Assembly: GCA_028822955.1 (NCBI GenBank)
Contig: JAPKCL010000074.1
Coordinates: 1 to 7,992, forward strand
Direction of reading: 5' to 3'
Source of the DNA: Candidatus Poseidoniaceae archaeon
Lineage (GTDB): Archaea > Thermoplasmatota > Poseidoniia > Poseidoniales > Poseidoniaceae
DNA: 7,992 nt
The notes under the pieces were generated by a model. It made no database searches. It saw only the letters and a list, made by a program, of their open reading frames with translations, and had not been told where the DNA came from. The position numbers and the translations under genes are program-made. This document shows positions 1 through 5,549 of this stretch, piece by piece (within the stretch, counting starts at the first letter, position 1; every line of letters starts with the position of its first letter).

Positions 1-869
1 TCTGGCCCGATAATCGAGGCTGCCCTTTCTTGGTGAACCCCACGCAAGTCTCGAATTTCAAGAGGGATTCCAATGCTTCGAAGAGGTTCGACTGTTGCAG
101 GATGTAACACAGGCGTGTCTAATCGAGCAAGTTCTACTGCTTCACCATAGCCAAGATAGGGAATTGGTTTAGATTGAATCCCCCATCGAGGATTCAATGG
201 TAATACTCCTTCCACATCTTTCCAAAGGATGACCTTGTCAGCATTCACTAAATGCGCAATGGAAGTTGCAGTATGGTCGCTTCCTCCACGTCCAAGCAGT
301 GCGAGTTCACCATCCGTACCTTCACCAAACCATCCGGTGATGACTGGTGTTCCATAGAGGGCTGAGCGATCTAATTTTTCCATTGATGCATCAATGTCGA
401 CAACAGGAGCTCGGTTGATTCCCTTCAATTTCAAACCGATGTCTTCTGCTCCAACAGGGTGTGCTTGAATGTCAAACTCCTGCAAATGGTGTGCTACAAC
501 CAATGCCGACAAGCGTTCTCCCGCTGCAAGTAGTCGATTTGTAGCATTCCAGTCATCCGGGCTTCGGGATAATTCTTCCAGTGAATGTTCGATGCCTTTC
601 AATACCGAATTGAACAGAGTCATATTCTCGCTTTCGATTAACCCTGGTGCAAATCGTAAATGCTGTCTTGAAAGGTCGCTTACTAATCGGCTTGCATATC
701 GCGGTTCTTGACTTGCTCGCATTAATCGGTCGGTCGTACCCCATAAGGCTGAAACAACAAGAATAGATTGACCAGGCCAGTATTTGATCACTTCAGCAAT
801 GCGATTCAAATCCGAAATATCTCGAAGGCAAGAACCACCAAACTTGTGAACAGTGATGGTGCTATTCAT
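1..869 (-). CDS. lysC: Aspartate kinase (N-terminal 289 codons, runs off left edge)
   Basis: Phosphorylates L-aspartate to aspartyl-4-phosphate, the first step to aspartate semialdehyde and so to lysine, threonine and methionine. In archaea with the ADH-synthase route it also supplies the precursor of aromatic amino acids. The visible 289 residues cover the kinase domain: a phosphate-binding KFGGSC at residues 9-14 (family norm KFGGTS), AAGERLSA at 115-122, GRGGSDHTAT at 193-202, WKDVEGV at 216-222 and VLHPATVEP at 254-262. The regulatory ACT domains expected after this point are beyond the window, so allosteric class cannot be judged. The ATG at 869 overlaps the last 8 bases of aroC (ATGAATAG), and a GGAGG lies 8 bases upstream inside aroC, which fixes the start and suggests translational coupling. 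The frame is uninterrupted. Enzyme identity is firm; fusion to homoserine dehydrogenase cannot be excluded because the C-terminus is missing. Confidence 0.93.
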   Translation of the reverse strand, partial: MNSTITVHKFGGSCLRDISDLNRIAEVIKYWPGQSILVVSALWGTTDRLMRASQEPRYASRLVSDLSRQHLRFAPGLIESENMTLFNSVLKGIEHSLEELSRSPDDWNATNRLLAAGERLSALVVAHHLQEFDIQAHPVGAEDIGLKLKGINRAPVVDIDASMEKLDRSALYGTPVITGWFGEGTDGELALLGRGGSDHTATSIAHLVNADKVILWKDVEGVLPLNPRWGIQSKPIPYLGYGEAVELARLDTPVLHPATVEPLRSIGIPLEIRDLRGVHQERAASIIGP

Positions 870-1959
870 CGAAAAAGCCTCCACGTAATGCGAGGTCGCA
901 GAGGACAAGTTTGGCCATTGCTTCTACAACTGAAACTGCACGTGGACCCAGTACCGGGTCATGACGTCCACCAACAACCAATGGTTCGACAGAATCTGTT
1001 GCAAGATTCAACGTGAGTTGTTCCGAAGCAATGCTCGAAGGTGGTTTGAAAGCAACCGATACATGAATTGGAGAGCCCGTAGCAAGGCCTGCCAGAACAC
1101 CGTCAGGTTTCTCACCTGTCAATGTTGGAAGTTCATTTGTTCCACCCCATGCATCATTGTGTTCTAAGCCAGACATTTCTACAACATCGAACCCTCTTCC
1201 AAAAGTCACCCCCCGTGCGGCAGGAATTGCCATCATAGCACGTGCCAGAGCAGGTTCAAGTCCATCAAACCAAGGTTCGCCTAACCCAAGAGGTACACCA
1301 GTGACACAGAGGTCTACACGGCTTCCAATCGAATTACGACTCATTCGGTGTTGTTCTACCGTTTCAATCATCGCCAATGCGGCAACTGGGTCTCTGCATC
1401 GCATTTCTTGGCAGGCTTCACTTTCCCACCTTGGCGGACAGAGTTTCATCGATTGAGCTTTGACTTGCCCGATTGCTCCAACTTGCGCCTCGCATTCGAT
1501 GCCGACTTTGATGAGAAGGGGTGAAAGAACGGCCGCAGCAGCCACTAAAGCAGCGGTTAACCGAGCGCTTGAACTGCCACCGCCACGAAGGTCAGCCTCG
1601 CCGTTCGTTCGCTTATGCATCACCATATCTTGGTGGCCAGGTCGTGGGTGGTCGGGTAAGAAACTGTAATCTCGAGATTTTGCATCATTGTTGGCGATCG
1701 AAATTTCGATTTCATCACCAGTTGTTCTGCCATCCACTACACCGGAGCGAATCTCCACGTGGTCGGCTTCCTTACGCTTACTTGCGTAACGTCCACCTGG
1801 ACGTCGTGAAGCCATTGCCAGTTCAAGGGCAGGGTAATCGATCACAATTCCAGCAGGTACACCCTTGAGTATTGCGCCTACACGGGGTCCATGGCTCGTC
1901 CCAAAAAGGGTGAGCCGGATACGTTCTCCGAGGTGCATATGCATTGGATTCAGTTTCAC
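862..1959 (-). CDS. aroC: Chorismate synthase, with divergent active-site motifs
   Basis: Chorismate synthase makes chorismate from 5-enolpyruvylshikimate-3-phosphate by anti-1,4-elimination of phosphate using reduced FMN, the last common step of aromatic biosynthesis. The 365-residue length is normal. Family landmarks are present in order: FGTSHG 19-24, RRPG 52-55, RPGHQD 106-111, RGGGSSSARLT 125-135, GVPLGLGEPWFD 221-232 and GRHDP 331-335. Both catalytic-type histidines (H23, H109) remain. Several normally near-invariant positions differ: FGESHG is FGTSHG, HADY is HQDM, RSSARET is SSSARLT, and the NHAGGI.GG stretch is KPDGVLAG (284-291). The chosen start is GTG at 1959, preceded by TGAGG about 7 bases upstream; ATGs at 1944 or 1938 would also leave the conserved core intact and match the usual short N-terminus. 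It lies 29 bases after aroK and overlaps the aspartate kinase gene by 8 bases. Family assignment is firm; activity is likely but rests on a variant active site. Confidence 0.92.
   Translation of the reverse strand: MKLNPMHMHLGERIRLTLFGTSHGPRVGAILKGVPAGIVIDYPALELAMASRRPGGRYASKRKEADHVEIRSGVVDGRTTGDEIEISIANNDAKSRDYSFLPDHPRPGHQDMVMHKRTNGEADLRGGGSSSARLTAALVAAAAVLSPLLIKVGIECEAQVGAIGQVKAQSMKLCPPRWESEACQEMRCRDPVAALAMIETVEQHRMSRNSIGSRVDLCVTGVPLGLGEPWFDGLEPALARAMMAIPAARGVTFGRGFDVVEMSGLEHNDAWGGTNELPTLTGEKPDGVLAGLATGSPIHVSVAFKPPSSIASEQLTLNLATDSVEPLVVGGRHDPVLGPRAVSVVEAMAKLVLCDLALRGGFFDE
878..882 (-). promoter_or_regulatory. Shine-Dalgarno site for aspartate kinase, inside aroC
   Basis: On the minus strand GGAGG lies 8 bases before the ATG at 869, within the final codons of aroC. 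It is the strongest ribosome binding site I see in the operon and supports the overlapping start. Confidence 0.6.
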
Positions 1960-1988
1960 GAGCCACCCTCACTTCAAGAAGGTGTGTC

Positions 1989-2882
1989 TCAAATTGTTTC
2001 TTCTCTTTCGATGCTCAAGAACGATGTTTCAATCACTTTGACAACATCTTTGTTGGCTTCAAACAATTTACGTAGTCGGTCACAACTTGGTTTGCTTACT
2101 TTTGGTGCAACCACGATGATTGCATTTCCAGAACCACTCATTCCGGCTGCCCGTGCACCGTTGATCATTGCATCATTGGTAATTTTACGGCCTTGGATAT
2201 CATTCATAACGGCAACAGTCCCTCGACCATTCCAAGTTAATGCAACCAGTTCGTTCATTTCTTGTAATGCTTCAAGTGAATTCTCAAAGGACTTACGGTG
2301 AGGTATGAAATCTTCTAATTTAGGCCGCTTAGTTCTTTCTTCACGGCACACAACCATGACGAGCCAATGGTCTCTGCTTGGTCCATCGCCTTCAAACAAT
2401 ACACCCTCGGCAATAGTGTTCGCTTGCGGGTCGATGAGTTTCCATCCAGGCGTGAGACAAGCCCAAGCATCATCGATGGAGCCGGTAATGGCTACCTTTG
2501 AATCGAGTTGTGCTTGTGCAGCCATTGCTACATACTCTTCGTCACTTACTTCAGATTGAGTTGCGTCCGCAAGCGCTCGAAGAGCACCTATTGAAGTCGC
2601 AGCACTCGATTTAAGGCCTTGACGTGGAGGGATTTGACTGATGACTGCCCAATGCAGTTCTTCTTTAGCAAGGTCGTTTGGAAGTTTGAATCCACCAGCA
2701 AGCCAAGCATCGATAATTGCAGGAAGCAATCCATCTGGATCATCGAGTTCACGTTTACTTGGGCGGTCAAGTAAACGAACTGCTAACGGCAAGTCCAAGC
2801 CAATGCTCGCTCCATAGCCGAGGCCAGCGGCATGTAGTAAACTACAACCGCCGTTCGCCGTTCCGGAGCCTAAGACCGCCAT
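1989..2882 (-). CDS. aroK: Archaeal shikimate kinase (GHMP superfamily)
   Basis: Phosphorylates shikimate at the 3-hydroxyl with ATP. It belongs to the GHMP kinase fold used by archaea and is unrelated to the bacterial P-loop AroK. Of 297 residues, the N-terminus carries the family's opening pattern (LGSGTANGG..., then GYGASIGLDLPLAVRL at 22-37). The glycine/serine-rich ATP loop PPRQGLKSSAATS is at 85-97, the TGSIDDAWAC segment at 133-142 contains the expected acidic residues, and the C-terminal GHMP motif MSGSGNAIIV is at 248-257. I start it at the ATG at 2882, 4 bases after the aroB' stop, because this aligns with the family N-terminus. An in-frame start at 2924 would add 14 residues lying inside aroB' and is less likely. 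Homologous GHMP kinases include homoserine and mevalonate kinases; the GLKSSAA motif and the aro neighbours favour shikimate. Confidence 0.93.
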   Translation of the reverse strand: MAVLGSGTANGGCSLLHAAGLGYGASIGLDLPLAVRLLDRPSKRELDDPDGLLPAIIDAWLAGGFKLPNDLAKEELHWAVISQIPPRQGLKSSAATSIGALRALADATQSEVSDEEYVAMAAQAQLDSKVAITGSIDDAWACLTPGWKLIDPQANTIAEGVLFEGDGPSRDHWLVMVVCREERTKRPKLEDFIPHRKSFENSLEALQEMNELVALTWNGRGTVAVMNDIQGRKITNDAMINGARAAGMSGSGNAIIVVAPKVSKPSCDRLRKLFEANKDVVKVIETSFLSIEREETI

Positions 2883-2886
2883 TTCA

Positions 2887-3915
2887 TCATCTCTCAGTGA
2901 CGATACTTGAGATTGAGGTCCCAATATGCCTCGCTCCTACATCGCTCCACCCGAGGACAACCTCACCTTCTTTCAATGCAGTAATTGATTTGGTTTTGTT
3001 GTCAAGGCCCACGACTCGTACCGTCTCTGCTTGTTGCAAGAACATACTTCCTTCTTTATCATTTTCATCGAGCCATTTTATCAAAAGCATTGGGCGGATT
3101 TCAATTTTGAGTCTACCAATCGTGGCACTGCGAAGTATTCCTTCCGTGTTTACCAAGAGAACCTCATCACCTGTATGGAGTTCAGAGAGATATTTGGTAT
3201 TACCATTGGACATGCGCAGATAAGCATGCGGTGGACCAGCATTCACGCGGAACGGGCGCGTTGGTACAAATTCGGATTCAACCGTTTCTCCATGTACAAA
3301 CAGAAAACTCGAGGCACTCGAACCGAGTAAAAGCCCTTCGCCATGTTTCAATAAACGAGTCATGTCGATACAGTATCGCTCGGCAGTTCCACCTGATTCA
3401 ACCGATGTGATCGTGAGTTTTCCCATGCCAACTTTTGTAGAAAAAGAAGATTCATCCACCGTTTCAATTGTTTCAGACTCCAAGCGTTGAGATTTGACGA
3501 TCAAGGCAGCCTCGAGCATTACAACTGTAGGGCTCACCACTACTGCCTCTACTCCTCGTTGTAATGCAAAACCAGCTCCTTGAGTTTGTTCAGGTGTTGA
3601 AAGAACGGCAGCGATTTTGGTAGGTGTCCCTTCACAGGCAGCCAAGAGGTTCTCAATTGGAATCATGGACCAGTTAGAGAATTCGAGAACTAACCACTCG
3701 ACACTCCCTATCAAAGAGCGTGCATAGTTTTGTGAGGCTTCTCCGTCAAGCATAACCAGACTTCCCACAAGTTTGCTCGTGCACATCAGACGATTTCCAT
3801 CACAAAAAAAATCCGTTTTCGAATCAGTTGGTTTTGAGAGAAGCATGCGGTCAGCCCCTTCAAATGTTGAAACTGCACTTTCTATAGAAGAGCGCCTATC
3901 AATCCAAACTTCCAT
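2887..3915 (-). CDS. aroB': 3-Dehydroquinate synthase type II
   Basis: Catalyses the NAD-dependent oxidative deamination and cyclisation of 2-amino-3,7-dideoxy-D-threo-hept-6-ulosonate to 3-dehydroquinate, as characterised for MJ1249 of Methanocaldococcus. It is unrelated to bacterial AroB. The 342 residues are near the family length of about 350-370. Diagnostic stretches are IPIENLLA 85-92, a GVEAVVV strand 121-127, RYCIDMTRLLKHGEGLLLGS 180-199 followed by SFLFVHGET 203-211, PTRPFRVNAGPPHAYL 218-233, KYLSELHTGDEVLLV 241-255, RPMLLI 274-279, QQAETVRVV 294-302 and RHIG 329-332. The ATG at 3915 has GAGG 7 bases upstream, overlapping the aroA' stop codon; the intergenic gap is 9 bases. Downstream, aroK begins 4 bases after the stop. 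Assignment is firm because this protein family has no common paralogues with other functions. Confidence 0.96.
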   Translation of the reverse strand: MEVWIDRRSSIESAVSTFEGADRMLLSKPTDSKTDFFCDGNRLMCTSKLVGSLVMLDGEASQNYARSLIGSVEWLVLEFSNWSMIPIENLLAACEGTPTKIAAVLSTPEQTQGAGFALQRGVEAVVVSPTVVMLEAALIVKSQRLESETIETVDESSFSTKVGMGKLTITSVESGGTAERYCIDMTRLLKHGEGLLLGSSASSFLFVHGETVESEFVPTRPFRVNAGPPHAYLRMSNGNTKYLSELHTGDEVLLVNTEGILRSATIGRLKIEIRPMLLIKWLDENDKEGSMFLQQAETVRVVGLDNKTKSITALKEGEVVLGWSDVGARHIGTSISSIVTER

Positions 3916-3924
3916 ATTTATTCC

Positions 3925-4722
3925 TCAAAGTCCACAGGTGTCCATCGCTTCATCCACTGTGGAATCTTGATGTACAAGCATCATCAATGCCTTGGCAATT
4001 GCTTCGACGTTTGGATGAGCAAACACTTGCCGGCCCATGCATATTCCAGATGCACCGGCATCAAGTGCATCACGCACCATTGTCAAAATTGCTTTCGAAT
4101 CACCAGTAGCAGGCCCTCCTGCGACTAATACGGGGATTGGTACAGCGGATGTGATTTTCATGAAACTCTCTTTGTCACCTGTCCATGTTGTCTTGGCAGC
4201 GTCACAACCTAACTCAAAAGCGAGTCGGACTGCATGTGCGTTTGCGTTTGTAACATCGCCTTCCATGATTGAGAGATGTTCGCCGCGTGCATATACCATA
4301 CCAAACATTGGCAACTGGTGATGCAGTGCTGCTCGGCTCATTTGCCCCATACGCTCAATCATTATTGCCTCATTTGGACTGCCCATGTTGACTTGGCAAG
4401 AGACGCCGAGTCCACCTCTCGGTAGAACTTCATCAGCATTACCTACCAATACTTTGTTCGAACTATCCGGTCCTGCGTGTCGTGTTGATACCGAGAAATG
4501 TACAACCATGTCAGTTGAAGAGTCTTGACAAAGGTGGCCATAGTGACTCACCAATCCCTTTTGGGCAACAATTGCATCAACGCCAGCTCGTACCAGTGAG
4601 CGGATCACATGCTCAGTATCTGTAAGACCATCAACTGGAAAATCAGATGCACCATGGTCAATTGGAATCCATACGCCTCGTCCGTTTGGAAGCAATGAGT
4701 CCAAACGAGATGCCTTGTCCAT
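3925..4722 (-). CDS. aroA': 2-Amino-3,7-dideoxy-D-threo-hept-6-ulosonate (ADH) synthase
   Basis: First enzyme of the archaeal aromatic route: a transaldolase-type class I aldolase that combines 6-deoxy-5-ketofructose 1-phosphate with L-aspartate semialdehyde (MJ0400 family), replacing bacterial DAHP synthase. The 265-residue TIM barrel shows the family residues: IDHGASDFPVDGL at 21-33 with the catalytic-type Asp22, MVYARGEHL 142-150 with Tyr144, AAKTTWTGD 175-183 with the Schiff-base Lys177, VLVAGGPATGD 198-208 and GASGICMGRQVF 223-234. The product is very similar in layout to archaeal fructose-bisphosphate aldolase of the DhnA type. The short loop after the N-terminal Asp-His and the adjacent aroB' favour ADH synthase. 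The ATG at 4722 has GGGAG 4 bases upstream. It follows the regulator gene by 41 bases and leads the enzymatic part of the operon. Confidence 0.93.
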   Translation of the reverse strand: MDKASRLDSLLPNGRGVWIPIDHGASDFPVDGLTDTEHVIRSLVRAGVDAIVAQKGLVSHYGHLCQDSSTDMVVHFSVSTRHAGPDSSNKVLVGNADEVLPRGGLGVSCQVNMGSPNEAIMIERMGQMSRAALHHQLPMFGMVYARGEHLSIMEGDVTNANAHAVRLAFELGCDAAKTTWTGDKESFMKITSAVPIPVLVAGGPATGDSKAILTMVRDALDAGASGICMGRQVFAHPNVEAIAKALMMLVHQDSTVDEAMDTCGL

Positions 4723-4726
4723 GGTT

Positions 4727-4731
4727 CTCCC
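4727..4731 (-). promoter_or_regulatory. Shine-Dalgarno site of aroA'
   Basis: GGGAG on the minus strand lies 4 bases before the aroA' ATG. Its first G is also the last base of the inverted repeat at 4731-4757, so the repeat could influence access to this site. Confidence 0.5.
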
Positions 4732-4757
4732 AAAACCCGCTTGTTCTCAAGGTTTTG
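4731..4757 (-). repeat. Inverted repeat upstream of aroA' (possible operator or 5' hairpin)
   Basis: Perfect 7-base arms CAAAACC (4731-4737) and GGTTTTG (4751-4757) flank a 13-base spacer, in the 41-base gap between the regulator gene and aroA'. One arm abuts the ribosome binding site. It could be a transcription factor operator (arm centres about two helical turns apart) or an RNA stem affecting aroA' translation. No U-run follows on the minus strand, so a terminator is unlikely. Seven-base arms can arise by chance, so this is tentative. Confidence 0.4.
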
Positions 4758-4763
4758 CCCGTG

Positions 4764-5429
4764 TTAATCGGAATCAATTTGCTCACTCGACCACTTCATC
4801 ATGGCTAATTCAGCTCGATTGAGGTGTTCTTGTAAGGTTGAGCGTGGTATTTTCATCAATTCAGAGAGTTCTCGTAATTTGATTTTTTTGGGATGGTCAT
4901 AATATCCTGATGTAGCGGCTACTTTGACGCATTCAATCTGGCGTTCGGTGAGGATTCCTTCGATAAGACTCGCATTGTCTTCCATTTCCACGACTTTAAC
5001 GATATCTGGTGGAAGTAATTCTCTACATGTTTTCAAGAATTGAGAAATACCTGCTGGAACTCCACGAACTGTAATATTTATTCCTTCCCCGCCATAGGTG
5101 TACGGTGGGAGAATATGAATGTTGGAAAAACGTATTGCTGCTATCGAAAGTGGGTGAGAGTTCCAAACGACAAGATAGCCAGATTGACCCCCATCAAGTT
5201 CGGATTCAACCGTCAAAAAGGGGACATCATTCAAATCTTGAGGTCCCTTTCCTTCACAAAAGTTAGGAAAAATCAACTGTCGAATTCCCTTTTCGCCGAT
5301 ATCAAGGTGCCCAACAACCTCGAGAGAGTTGGCAATTTTCGCAATTGGACCATATTCGGACCTTGCGACGGTTTCAGCAGTCCATTTAAGATGAATTTCT
5401 CGCACAGACACACCACTTGATAATATCAT
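4764..5429 (-). CDS. HTH_10 family transcriptional regulator (bacterio-opsin activator type)
   Basis: A DNA-binding regulator with an N-terminal alpha/beta domain and a C-terminal bacterio-opsin-activator HTH (HTH_10). With the ATG at 5429 it has 221 residues. Residues 9-140 are a beta-rich region typical of these small archaeal regulators. The HTH begins LTERQIECVKVAATSGYYD (160-178), the family hallmark, and continues through the recognition helix RSTLQEHLNRAE (196-207). The start is uncertain. A GTG at 5405 would give a protein opening VREIHLKW, like many family members, and lies about 26 bases downstream of a TATA-like TTTATAT, as expected for a leaderless transcript. An in-frame start at 5492 would add an unlikely basic-hydrophobic leader. 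It sits 41 bases ahead of aroA' on the same strand and is a plausible local regulator of the operon, possibly also of itself. The ligand or signal is not evident. Confidence 0.85.
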   Translation of the reverse strand: MILSSGVSVREIHLKWTAETVARSEYGPIAKIANSLEVVGHLDIGEKGIRQLIFPNFCEGKGPQDLNDVPFLTVESELDGGQSGYLVVWNSHPLSIAAIRFSNIHILPPYTYGGEGINITVRGVPAGISQFLKTCRELLPPDIVKVVEMEDNASLIEGILTERQIECVKVAATSGYYDHPKKIKLRELSELMKIPRSTLQEHLNRAELAMMKWSSEQIDSD

Positions 5430-5434
5430 ATAAA
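5428..5434 (-). promoter_or_regulatory. Candidate archaeal TATA box for the regulator/aro operon
   Basis: TTTATAT on the minus strand, in an AT-rich stretch. An archaeal TATA centred here would place transcription start near 5405, exactly at an in-frame GTG of the regulator, which would make the mRNA leaderless. If the ATG at 5429 is the real start, this box cannot be its promoter and a site further upstream, such as near 5450-5460, is needed. Assigned by position and composition only. Confidence 0.35.
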
Positions 5435-5549
5435 TTACAGGTAGATATTTTGTAAAGCGAGATAATCGCAAAACCACAGAGAAAAATCTCATTTATTCAA
5501 TTCTATTTCTACCGATGCTACCAAATGCTATCACCTCTTGCGAGTTCTA
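5430..5549. promoter_or_regulatory. Divergent intergenic region between the aro operon regulator and the EF-hand gene
   Basis: This 120-base AT-rich region must hold promoters for both directions. For the plus strand, TTTATT at 5492-5497 is a possible TATA element, which would give a start near 5520 and a leader of about 30 bases. A short palindrome GAGA-AAAA-TCTC (5479-5490) lies between the two candidate TATA elements. No strong Shine-Dalgarno sequence precedes the plus-strand ATG at 5550. I see no small gene or RNA in it. Confidence 0.45.

Noticed and set aside
2883..2924. Longer start of shikimate kinase at 2924
   Set aside because: The extra 14 residues (MGPQSQVSSLRDDE) lie in the aroB' coding end and do not match the family's N-terminus, which fits the ATG at 2882.
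2717..3223. A 168-residue open frame on the plus strand
   Set aside because: It spans the aroB'/aroK junction antisense to two well-identified genes and has no recognisable motif.
3925..4722. Reading this gene as fructose-bisphosphate aldolase (DhnA family)
   Set aside because: The folds are homologous, but placement directly before DHQ synthase II and the closer match to the MJ0400 pattern favour ADH synthase.
5479..5490. Palindrome GAGA-AAAA-TCTC as an operator
   Set aside because: Only 4-base arms in AT-rich DNA; expected by chance and not repeated near the other candidate sites.
5430..5492. Longer start of the HTH regulator at 5492
   Set aside because: It adds 21 residues of basic-hydrophobic sequence unlike the family and would occupy the likely promoter region.
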